From positions 835,812,136-835,876,135 of the forward strand of contig NC_081411.1 in assembly GCF_030272615.1 (NCBI RefSeq): a DNA stretch of 64,000 bases. The letters are read 5' to 3'. Position numbers and translations under genes: made by a program. The DNA is from Cryptomeria japonica. Lineage: Eukaryota; Streptophyta; Pinopsida; Cupressales; Cupressaceae. The notes under the pieces are model-generated. The model saw only the letters and a program-made list of their open reading frames with translations. It did no database searches and had not been told where the DNA came from. Shown one piece after another: positions 21,039 to 31,816 of this stretch (its first letter is position 1; the number at the start of each line of letters is the position of its first letter).

Positions 21039-21048
21039 AAGGGGGAGA
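21039..21048 (+). other. Polypurine tract of Copia A
   Basis: AAAGGGGGAGA precedes the 3' LTR start by one base, in the context ATGCCAAAGGGGGAG that is also seen in C and G. Confidence 0.85.
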
Positions 21049-21049
21049 T

Positions 21050-22559
21050 TGTTGGCATATGTGTAGAGTTTGATGACATGGTGATATTGTATGTTGTCAT
21101 TGATGTCAATATGTTGAAGTATGAACCGGTATATTGAAGAAAGAAAACTAGCAAGAGAACTGGTATGATGGTATGAAATGAACTAGTATGATGATGTGAA
21201 TTGGTATATGCAAAAAAGTGAACCGGTATGTTGGAATGTGAATTGGTATATGCAAAGTTTGTATCAGGGTTTCATTTGATATGACTACCAGTTGGTAGTC
21301 TTGGCTTTAGGGTTTCCAGTTGATGCATTTCAAGTTTGTGTGATTTGACCGATGACATCCTATGATGGGTTAGCATTGAAATGAAGATCAGATCATGTTG
21401 CCATGTCAGCCTTGTGCACGTGAAGGATTTCCTTGAGGATCTTGCATGAAGAAGATTGATTCCATCTACCTCGAGAATGTGCAAAGTCTCAGTAAATAGT
21501 AGAGAGCACGTGATGGGTTATCAACTTCCAGAAGTGGCAAAGAATGAATGATGGAGAATGTCTTGAAATTTGTTGAAGATTGTTTTACATTATGCAATGT
21601 GATTGAGCGGTTAGGATTGGACTGACTGTATTGTTAACCTAGATGCTTAGGGTTTTAGGTTTTGGCTACCGACCTAATTGTTGTCTATAAGGTCAATGAT
21701 GATTCTCATTTGAGGTTGTTGGCAAATGGTTGTGTGTGTATCCAAGTGAAGAGATACTTGATTCTTGCTAGACCAATGCAGTGAGTAGAGATCCACAGAG
21801 TGTGATTGCAGAAGTAAAAGAACTAAAGTGGATCTGCCTTGGCATTTAGTGTTGTTATCAGATCAATGTTTTACATGTTGACTTCTAACCATTTTAGCAG
21901 TTGGAAAACCCCTTTATCGAGTATCTTTAACAAGATTTTTGTAAATCCTTTAATAGGGTGACTCAAAATCATCGAGTTCTTTAAATCCTCTAACAAGGCA
22001 ACCTTTAACAGGGTTTTATCCTCTAACTGAGTATTTAGCCATCCCTTAACCGGGTGATCCCTAGCAGGATCGGTTCCTAGCAAAACCTATTGTAAAGTCC
22101 TTAACTGGACTAGGATCCTAATAGAGTAGACTTCAGAAAAGTTCAAAGAACAACTTGTGGGTATTCATCCCCACCGTGGTTTTTTCGAGTTGGGTTTCCA
22201 TGTGAAAAATAAGCGTGTTATGTGTGATGCTTTTTTATGTGATGTCTTAGTGTTTTCTGTTAAGTAGTAAAGCATGCTGATCCAGTGGTCATTATATTTC
22301 TGATGATGTATTACTTGTTTAAGTATATGGGTGAAGTGGAAATAAGATATTAGGTTTTGTAATGATCTAGATGTTACCGGTTTATGTCTTTCACAGTCTC
22401 ACTGTGTTTTACCGGTAGTGCCTTGATTCAGATCGGTGATACTATTTACCAGTTAGTGCAATCTTTGCCGTTTAAGTTGTTTAAGGAAGTTTTTGTCTAT
22501 ATTGATTTCCCCCCCCTCTTAGTATCTGTTGAGTACTTATTGTTCATCATTATTCATTA
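21050..22559 (+). repeat. 3' LTR of Copia A
   Basis: 1510 bp, aligning with 15138-16627. By eye the copies differ by several percent, mostly transitions and small indels, so A is older than B. Confidence 0.92.
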
Positions 22560-22564
22560 AGGAA

Positions 22565-23210
22565 GGTGAAGACAAATGTCACTCATCTCACCTTGACTGG
22601 GTTGTTGAATGAGGAAATCTAGGGATGGATGGAGAATATTTAGGCATGAGAAGACAAGTGGACTCAAGTCCTTCCTAAGATGTAGGGGGTGTTGGAGAGA
22701 ATATAGAAGATGGTTATGAAATATGTGCACGTACACAATATTCATTGAATTTGGTGGTTGAAGATAAATGATGAATTAATATTTAAGAAATATTAATTTC
22801 CTTAGCCACATGATGGATGAATTAGCAAAGGGAAGATGAAGTGGAGATGGAAGGTGAGTTGGATAAGAAAGATTAAATAATTTAGGAAATCATTTAATAG
22901 TTGATACTAAAGGATAGGAGAATAACCCTTAAATATTAGATATTTAATTGATTGGAGGAGATAATTAAATATTAGATATTTAATTAACTTGGTTAAAAGG
23001 ATAATTAAATATTAGATATTTAATTATTTTAGAGGAATAGAATAGATGAATTAATTAATAAAATATTTCAATTAAATTAATTAATAGAAAGACACAAAAA
23101 ATAAATTAAATAAATTAATCTTTTCAAGTTAACTATTTAATAGAAGAATAACTATTAAATAAATATATAATATTTATTTAATTGCTCATAGCCAATTTTA
23201 TGTGTATATA
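22565..23210 (-). repeat. 3' LTR of D, segment 3 of 3, with AT palindromes
   Basis: It resumes the D LTR (GGTGAAGACAAATGTCACTC) and aligns with 46945-47588. It ends TGTATATA where the other copy has TGTATACA, one transition in the terminal dinucleotide. Palindromes with arms AATTAAATAT and ATATTTAATT lie at 22963-22985 and 23003-23025, with a shorter one near 22930. Confidence 0.9.
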
Positions 23211-23226
23211 TTTTGCCCCTCTTTGA
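23211..23226 (-). other. Polypurine tract of element D
   Basis: Read on the minus strand it is TCAAAGAGGGGCAAAA directly before the LTR, the same tract as element E. It fixes D as a minus-strand element with its 3' LTR on the left. Confidence 0.85.
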
Positions 23227-23788
23227 AATAATATCAAGACAACATTGTTTCAGAGATTAAATCAAGTTTCGATAGTGTGCCTGATGAAGATTAAAAAATC
23301 CTGATTATGTGCCCCCTCAGGAGATTGATCGTGAAATTGTTGAAAACTTTGGTTTGAATGATTGATCTCATGATAATTGACAAAAAGTTTCATCAATTTA
23401 ATTCATTTGTAAAAAAATAAATTAAATTGCCCCATTGAATAGCATTAATTACTCTTTCAAATAGTAAATATAAAATTAACCAAGGTTAATTTTAATTTCA
23501 TTGTTATCCTTGTTAGCTTGTGAAGAAAATTGTCTTGGTGAGGTGGCAAAATGGTGATTCTTATGGAGAACCATCAATTTGAGTGTGTTCGATGATATCA
23601 ACGACCTCCTGAGTATGGGTTACCCGTATGTATCCTATTCCAAGCTTTATTTTCAATTTGTCGTGCAATTTTTCATGTTTTTAGGAGCGTTTTTGAATTT
23701 TGATTTTTTTTGCGATTTTCGGCATTTGGTTAGTGCTTTTGCTTTTAGATTTATAGTATATGAAATTAGGTTTAACACATTTTCTCAT

Positions 23789-24004
23789 GATAGCGCTTAT
23801 GCTCATTTTGTTAGCGCATATGTTAAGGATGTTAGCACATATGCATCGGTTAACACTTATACATTGTTTGTTAGTGCATATGCATTGTGTGATAACGCTT
23901 TTGCATGTTTCGTGCATTCGTGCTTAGGGTTAGCACGCTTGTTGAAAAAGTTAGCGCATGTGCTTTGTTTAGTGCTTATGTTCAATAGGATAGTGCATAT
24001 GCTC
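23789..24004 (+). repeat. GTTAGCGCATATG array upstream of the PMD gene in D
   Basis: About nine degenerate units of GTTAGCGCATATGY with a period near 25-30 bases. The reverse complement of this unit forms a second array at 45895-46345, in D's own leader. Confidence 0.8.
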
Positions 24005-24239
24005 TAAATTAATGTTTTTGATAGATGGAAAAGCCAAAAAAAATCACTTTATTGATTAGATTTAATGTGTTTGATGCACGTGTTTGATGAATAGTGATCT
24101 AATTGATTAATTGATGTTGTTGGATAGATTGATTTTATTTGTTTTGATAAATTAGCTCTAAGAAACCGATTTAGTTTTTGATGTAAGAGCTTAGCAAAGT
24201 TTTGATTGAACTCAGTGATTGATAGAAAACCATGATTGA

Positions 24240-24440
24240 TAGGTTTTAAAATGATTTGATAGCTTAAGTTGCTTTAGTTTGTTTTGATTGATTTGATAGC
24301 GTAAGTTGCTTTAGTTTGATTTGATAGATTTGATAGCATAAGTTGCTTTAGTTTGATTTGATTGATTTGATAGCGTAACTTGCTTCAGTTAGATTTGATA
24401 GATTTGATAGCGATCGCTTTGATTTGATAGATAGATAAAT
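24240..24440 (+). repeat. Tandem repeat, unit about 37-41 bp, before the PMD gene
   Basis: Four to five copies of a unit containing TTGATAGCGTAAGTTGC followed by TTTAGTTTGATTTGAT. The copies are closely similar. It sits directly upstream of the PMD reading frame. Confidence 0.85.
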
Positions 24441-24470
24441 GATGTTTGATCTAATTTTTTTGGTAAATAG

Positions 24471-26642
24471 GAGAAACTTGATGTCCTCCAGTGTTGGGAG
24501 AAATTCTCGGCAGTACGTCATTTAGTGCCAGAGCTGACATAGGCACAGGTGAGACATATAGATGCCTACGGTTTATGCCATTTGTTGTATATGCCTGAGA
24601 TTACCCATAATAGAGGATTATTAATGACATTAGCTGAGAGATGGCACAATGAGCATAACACTTTCCACCTACCCACGGGTGAGATTAGTGTGACGCTCGA
24701 GAATGTCTATAGGATTCTGCACATCCCAGTGATCGGTGAGTTAGTGTAGTATGATTTTCAGGATTGTGTTGGGACAGAGGCTTGCAGAGCCATTTTTGCT
24801 GATGAGAGCATCTCTAGAGGAGAGATACGATGGGAGGATATGGTTATGTATTATGAGACTCTCCCTGTGATTCTTGCTAGTTTGATTGGAGGATTCATTT
24901 GTCCTAATAGGTGATCACGAGGTTTTACTATTGGATGGGGTGAGATTCTTTAGAGTATGATGCAACATCAGACTTGATATGCTTGGGGTGTTTGTATGCT
25001 AGCTCATTTATACCATGATCTTCATCAGGTGGTGTATGATGAGAGTGCTAGTTTGTTTACAGGATGTACACTATTGCAGATCTAGTGCTGGGAGCACATT
25101 GCTATTGCTCAGCCTATCCATCATAAAGTTCCTGAAGAGAGGCATCCATATGTATATCTATATGCAGGTATCCTTACTCAGTATAAGCTAGGTAAGATGG
25201 AGTATTGGTGTTGGGTGCTTGATTCATTGGATAGTATTACTTGGAGACTATATGTTGATTGTGAGCCTTGGATGGATGATGCATATACATTACCATTTAT
25301 TATGCAGAGTAGATATCTCATTGGTCGGACTCCTTTCATTATTGAGTGACAGTTGATTAGTTACATTCTTAGACAATTTGGTATCATTCAGCCTATGCCT
25401 ACTAGTGTCATGATATATGCTCAACAGTATAGAGATAGGCGAGATTGGGGAGCTTCTTTATCATTTGAGATTACTCGCGCAAAGTTTCTTGCTACTCCAA
25501 GAGTGGCTTATGATACGAGATTGCACATTCTTGATCCTAGTGTTATTATAGAGTATGCTCAGTATATACTAGCACATCGATGTCCTCATATTACCGATCC
25601 AATAGATCCTCCTCCCAGCTCAGGAGATGAGGATGATGATTCAGATGATCCAGTTTTTAGGAGATAGAGATGGAGATGAGAGCTTAGAGTTGCTCAGGAG
25701 GCTGAGGGAGATGGAGATGAGGGTGGAGATGGAGCTGGGGGTGGTAGGAGACCTAGATAGAGAGGAGGTCGATTGAGAGTTCATGGAGGACTATTTGGAC
25801 CAGTTGGCAAGATTGGGAGACCGCATCCTATGGGTGAGAGAGATGTTGGACAGATTGGGAGGGATACTAGTAGGGCAGGTATGAGATCACCGAGAGGGTT
25901 GCCATTGATAGGAGGAGGTAGGATGATTGGATTGGATCAAGGTTGTGGGAGAGGCATTGATTTTGGTCAGAGTTAGCCAAACCCTAGGGTTATTGCAGCT
26001 CATGGTGGAGAGGATGAGGACCCAGAGGATCACGTTCCACTTATTAGACGACGGGTTCTGAGAGCTACTCAGACTGAGATTCTAGGAGGTGGACATGGAG
26101 GTGGTGAGGAGGGGATTGGGGTTTATGCACAATAGTAGGATTTTCCATAGCAAGATGCACCAGAGCATGATATGCCAGAGCAGAAGACCATTGATAGTCT
26201 TAGAGCATAGATTGATCAACTTCGAGCACAGGTACAAACTTTCATGGCTGAGAGGGATAGAGCTGTTTGGAGGCAACAAGATACTCAAGGCCTTCTTGAT
26301 CATATTCAGTAGGTTGGATCGAGTACTCTCTCAGTTGAGACTGTTAGAGAACTAGTTCAGTCCAGGAAGGATACTTCCCATTGGTGACGACTATATGAGG
26401 AGGTAGTCACAGAGAGCCAGAGAGCAGGTAGTTATCATACCACCGTGTTGATGAATACTAGCAGTGGTGGAGTCATGGGAGATAGAAATCTAGGGGATCT
26501 TCTCACCCACAACCACAAAGATGGACAAAGTCAGGTGGTAGTGGTACAAGACAACCATGACTTGATTTGGAGGCACTTGTATTATTTATCTGATATCATT
26601 GTATACTTGGACTTTTATTATTTTATGATGATCTATATGTAG
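24471..26642 (+). pseudogene. Plant mobile domain (PMD) gene, antisense within element D
   Basis: One frame reads through about 720 codons without a frameshift. The N-terminal part reads CWEKFSAVRHLVPEL, then the PMD core LLMTLAERWHNEHNTFHLP and GEISVTLENVYRILHIP (24612-24735), then SLIGGFICPNR, AWGVCMLAHLYHDLHQ and LRQFGIIQPMPTSV (to about 25410). After an acidic DEDDDSDD stretch (about 25630) comes a Gly/Arg-rich part and a probable coiled coil (IDQLRAQVQTFMAERDRA, 26211-26265). About eighteen stops interrupt it, e.g. 24540, 24747, 24912, 24951, 25083, 25347, 25665, 25974. Nearly all are explained by CAG/CAA/CGA or TGG transitions. It runs opposite to D, between integrase and the 3' LTR, as in E. 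Function is unknown; PMD proteins are known in plants and transposons. Confidence 0.85.
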
Positions 26643-28440
26643 ACATGGACTCTATATGCAGACATGGACTCTATATGATGATGATCTTTATTATGCATGT
26701 TACTCTATTTTATGATCTATATGCCTTGATTATATGGATGTAGTGATTAGGTGGATGATGATATGATGATGATTTATCTTTCCTTGCTTTATGATAATGA
26801 TCTAGATGATGCAATGATGGTTTTCTTTTTTTTTTTGATTTTTGATTTTGATTTTGAAGACTTTGGATGCAAATGAAAATGATTATTTAACTTAAATGAT
26901 GCAATTATCTATATGGAAATGCAAAGAATGATTATGCAATATTCTAGTCGAATGTTTTTGTTTTTTTTGATGCAATTTGAAGATGATGTGAAAATGCAAA
27001 TGCAATGATTGATTGTTTATATGATTATGAGTCTAAGTGAAAAGATGCAATTAAATGAGATGAAATGATAATGCAAATAATAATGATGATACACTACATG
27101 ATTAATGAAATGCACTTTTGATGAATGCAAATTAATGCAATGATTAAAATACAACTAAATGAAATGGATAATGATTAAAATGATTCTAAAATGAATGCAC
27201 CTATGATGATCAAATGCAAATTGTTTTTGTTTGTCCAAGTATACTCAATCTTGATTTATGACTGTTGATCTATGAATGAAATGAAATGCTTATAATGCAA
27301 CTGACAATGAATGCTTATAATGCAAATGAATAATGGGCTAATCTAAAATTATCTAACTAAAAACTATACTGCCATTCTTCATATGCTATCTTGTAACATT
27401 GCTTGATTTCATCATTGAGATTTTAAAATGTTGTAAGAAAATACAAGAACTTGACATAAAGATTCAAGCTGACCTGAGTATTTCTTACATGTATTTTGAT
27501 ATAGCAAGTTAATACAAGCAACGTGATATAATGGATCAAGTTGACCTAAGTATTGCTTGTAGAACAGACAAGGATTATCTCCTTTCATTCATGACTTGCA
27601 ACGTCCTCTTTGATCTTTTGCCGATCATATCCTGAGACAAGTACATACCATAGTAAGAGATAAACCATAGACAACAATCAAAGAAAAATAATCATGCCCC
27701 ATCATAGCTTCTCTAGTCATGGACATCCTTGAGTCGCATAGAGTACATGATTAACAATAAAATCAAGATATAAACACTGAATCTTGTATGTCATTCACAT
27801 GTTCTTATGGTCATTAACTGATATAATCATCTTGATGAATGATCTTTGATAATCCTTTATTACTTACTGATTGATTCTTCAGTTTTCTGAGTTTCATGAT
27901 TCAGTTGTTGATAAAATGCCTTGATTTTTGGTTGCTTTGTTGCTCGTTATTTGTTTCAAAACCCTAGGTATTTTTTTGGTTTTTCTAAGTTTTCTGAATG
28001 TTTTTTATTTTCAAAGATTAAAAAGATCACCTTAGCAAAAGGAATTAGGATTTTTCCCCCAGCGGAAACAAAAATTTATTATGGATGTGTGAATTGATCA
28101 AGATCCAAACCATAGCAGGATACAAATGCAGATTGATTGATTCTGATAAGATCTAAGATAGTGACTATGATAAGTATGTCAAAAATTGATAATTGTTGGT
28201 AAGCTGCATATTTCTTGCTAAATGGTTCAGAGCAATGGATGCAAAAGATGGAACAGATAAGATAAGATAGATGGAAGTGATAGATGCAATATGATGGAGT
28301 GGATTTGGTGTGCAAAGAAATATCACAGATGGAGGAACTTACTTTGTAGATAGCGTCTGTTTACCAGGTTTTCACCATCTAAATTTATTGCACTTTTCTC
28401 TCTCTTTTTTTTCTTTTTTTAATGCTTTTTAGGGATTTTC
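26643..28440. other. AT-rich spacer of element D between PMD gene and integrase
   Basis: No gene seen. 26650-27330 is low complexity, dominated by GATGATG and ATGCAAATG words. About 27560-27760 aligns in reverse complement with 100-250 of element E, showing the spacer is an inherited part of the family. Confidence 0.6.
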
Positions 28441-30501
28441 TATTTTTTGGATGTTTATTGATTTTTTCCAGGACTTTATATCTCAAGCATATAATTTCTT
28501 GAGATGGATAGAATTGATAGCTTCATCAAACCATTCACCTTTAGGGGTAGATAACTTGTATGCTCCTGATCCATATGCTGCTACTATGACAAAAGGTCCT
28601 AGCAAATTTGGTTCAAATTTTCCCTTCTTGTCTCAGTCTTGCTGATTTCTTGGATTCTCCCTTAGAACTATATCTCCAATTTGAAAAATGCATGTCTTGA
28701 CCCTATGGTTATAACTTCTTGCCATTATTTGTTGATATACTTTCAAATGATCTATTGCATTTTGGAGACGTTCTTGAATCAATTCAAGTTCTTGGAGTTG
28801 AGAGACTCATTGTTCTTCTTCTAGTATAAGACCTTTCAAGGATACTCATAGAGAAGGTATCTCTACTTCTATAGGTAATATGGCTTTTGATCCATAGACT
28901 AAGCAATATGGAGTTGCCCTCGTTGGAGTGCGGATGCTAGTTTGGTATGTCCAAAGAGCAGGATTTAGCTAAATGTGCCAGTCTTTTCCAGCTTCATTGA
29001 TTGTTTTCTTCAATATTTTCAAGATAGTTTTGTTTGATGCCTCAGCTTGACCATCTCCCTATAGATAATATGGAGTAGAAAACCTATGTTGGATATGTAA
29101 TTGTTCACATAGCTCCTTCACATCTTAATTTTTGCATGGTCTTCCATTATCAGTGATAATGGTCATAGGAACTCCATAGCGACAAATTATATAATTTAAA
29201 ATGAATGATGATATTTGTTTTCCTGTCACTGTTGTTAAAGGAACTGCTTCAATCCATTTAGTAAAATATTCAGTAGCAATCAAAATAAACTTATGTCTCT
29301 TAGAAAATGAGGGATTTATCTTTCCTACCAAATCAAGGCCCCATTAAGAAACTGGCCATGATCCTATCATAGGATATAACTCTTGTGCTGGTGCATGCAT
29401 GAGATTCCCATGGATCTGACATTGTTTGCATTTTCTAGCATATGTGAATGAATCTCTCTCCATAGTAGGCCAATAGTAACCCATACAAAGAATTTTATTA
29501 GCCAATGTTAAACCACTTGAGTTTGTGCCACAATTACCTACATGAACTTCATTAATAACTTTCTCAGATTCTTCTTGTTCAAGACATCTCAACAAAGTAC
29601 CATCTAGACCACACCTATATAGGATATCGGCAATAATAGTATAGCAAAAGGACTGATGGATAAAATTCCTTCTTTGATTGTGAGATAATTCAAGAGGAAG
29701 GATATTTTCTTTTAAATACTGATAAGTTTGTCTGTATAAGGATTGATTGGTTCCAGATATATGGCAAATTCAGTAGGTATGCTGGGATTGAATATTAGGG
29801 GTTAAGATATCTTCCATGATAAATTCGTAACAATGTTGATTCTCCTTATTTTGCAAGAGTGATGCTATTGTAGCCATTGCATCTGTTGCTTTATTCTAAT
29901 TTCTTGGAATCTGGGTGAATGATATTTCTTTAAAGTGTTCTTTAAACTCCTCTACCAACTATTTGTATGGCATGATCTTATCATACTTAGTTTGATATTC
30001 ATCATTTATTTGGTTGATGATAAGCTTTGAATCACCAGACATGTAGTTCTTTGACATTCCATTCAATAGCCATCTTAAGCCCAATAGCCAATGCTTCATA
30101 TTCTACAGTATTATTGGTGCATGGAAACTGCAGTCTATATGATTTCAGAATTGTGTGTCCCTAAGGTGTGATGAAAAATATTCTTGTGCCTGATCCATAT
30201 TGTTTATAAGAAACATCAAAGTATAATTCCCAAACGTTTGTACTTACTGTCAAAATATATGCATCAAGAAATTCGATGCGCAAAGGCATGTCATTTTGTA
30301 AAGGTGCATCAACCAATTGATCAACGATAACCTATCCCTTGATAGCTTTTCAGTCAACATACTCTATATCAAATTCACTCAATATCATAACATTTGGCTA
30401 GTCTTCCTGTCAAGGTTGATTTTCTCAACAAATATTTGAGGGGATCTATTTTTGCTATTAGTTTACAGAATGAATCAACATATAATGTCACAACTTCTGA
30501 G
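28441..30501 (-). pseudogene. Element D pol, second part: RNase H and integrase
   Basis: Minus-strand reading resumes at 30501, directly after F, with TQKL, HYML and DPLKYLLRKSTLTGRLAK, the end of a Gypsy RT/RNase H connection. RNase H continues to about 29880 with many stops and shifts. Integrase follows: a zinc-binding region (HVGNCGTNSSG..., then CKQCQIHGN, 29344-29595) and the core with LIATEYFTKWIEAVPL and ITDNGRPCKN (29125-29331). The order RT-RNase H-integrase is the Gypsy arrangement. Integrase after 29125 is broken and fades near 28500. The ctgag target duplication of F lies at the right edge. Confidence 0.85.
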
Positions 30502-31515
30502 TGATGGACTTGAAAAGTATTGAGAGGGGGGGGGTGTGAATTAGTGACTCCAAAACAAACACTACTTTAAACATTGACCGAAAAGATGAATTTAACCAAA
30601 TAGTTAAAAAAAATACATGCTATCCAAAATGAAATAACAACATCCACATAAAGTAGAACATCACCATAACACAAGTGTTTATACGTGGAAAACCCAAATA
30701 GGTAAAAACCATGGTGAGATGGAACTCAAAAGTTAACTATTTGCAGTAATAGAAAACTAACCGGTTAAGGTCTCACAAAGAGCTCTGCTAGGAGCAAATC
30801 TTGTTAGAGATTCCAAGCTTGATTAGAAGCTTATACCTTGTTAAGAGTAACCTTGCAGGAGGATTTTAGAATCCAAACTAATGGATCACCTTGTTAGAGG
30901 ATTTGTACAATGAATCTTGTTAGAGCTTACCTAGTTAGGGGATTTTTTTCTATTGTAATGATTTGAAAACAACAAGAAAGATTTGATCTGGTCTGAGTAG
31001 CACAAACTTGCTTGATCAGATCATTATAAGTACATTCAACACTACTCTCCATTTAAACACTTATCACTCTTCAACAAAAGTATTCATATAGATTACCTTT
31101 ACTATATCTGTTCTCTCTTTTTCTTCTCGCACAAAATGCTTCGCTCTGATGTCTTTAAATAGACATACAAACCTTATGTTGGCCATAGGAAAACAATTTC
31201 TTAGGTGCAGTATATCTAGACATTTAGTCATAACTCATCACAAAATAACCGCCAAACAAACGGTGTTGGTAACTCATCACAAAAACATATATATCGTTTA
31301 GAGCAGTCGATACAGGTTGGAGTGTTACCACAGGTTATCTCTTAGGCACATACCGGTTGACACAAGATACTAGTTAGAGATAGATCTTAAAGATACCTGT
31401 TGGTAGTGTAGAACAATTAAAGTTATACCAGTAGTCAATGTTATCATATATGTGTGTGAGTGTTGCATCAATGATAATAAGTGATGAATACATTACAATC
31501 ATCATCAAGCCAACA
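30502..31515 (-). repeat. 3' LTR of element F
   Basis: 1014 bp, aligning with 37547-38577. It includes a G/C run near 30525 and the TGTTGGCTTGATG terminus (minus strand) at 31515. Confidence 0.92.
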
Positions 31516-31527
31516 ATCTCTTCCTTT
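31516..31527 (-). other. Polypurine tract of element F
   Basis: On the minus strand AAAGGAAGAGAT abuts the LTR, within ATGCCAAAGGAAGAG; the Copia elements have AAAGGGGGAGA in the same context. Confidence 0.75.
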
Positions 31528-31816
31528 GGCATTGAGGGCAACACTTAGAAAATTTTGAGTAATTTACAATACTTCTAAGTGTGCATACATACCATATCTA
31601 TATATATATACACATACTCCCTTTGAATGTAACGCTCCTCCTTAAGCTGTAATACTCCCCCTTAATGTATGCATAAATGCAAAAATTTTAAACAACACAC
31701 ATACATATTATTACTCCCCCTTTGACAACAATGCCAAAATGATAAAGTAAAATATATACATATATATAGAAAATTTGTATCAAAGAGTTCAACATATAAA
31801 ACAAATTAAAACAAAT

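Larger units (their letters stand above)
15138..22559 (+). mobile_element. Element A: Copia retrotransposon inserted in the D LTR
   Basis: LTRs of 1490 and 1510 bp start TGTTGGCATATG. The flanking duplication is GGGAA (15133-15137) versus AGGAA (22560-22564); the D LTR copy at 46935 shows the uninterrupted site. It has an initiator-Met-type primer site, a gag-pol region in Copia order (integrase before RT) and a purine tract. The coding region is damaged by about a dozen stops and at least two frameshifts. Confidence 0.93.
23227..24470 (+). other. Non-coding stretch between D 3' end and PMD gene (PMD leader/promoter region)
   Basis: No supportable protein. It contains two repeat arrays, 23789-24004 and 24240-24440. 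The first 280 bases share words with E at 3960-4083 in reverse complement. A T-rich tract ending GGTAAATAG at about 24451-24467 looks like a splice acceptor just before the PMD frame. Confidence 0.5.

Noticed and set aside
30520-30535. G-runs at LTR ends as G-quadruplexes
   Set aside because: Each is one homopolymer run without three further G-tracts close by.
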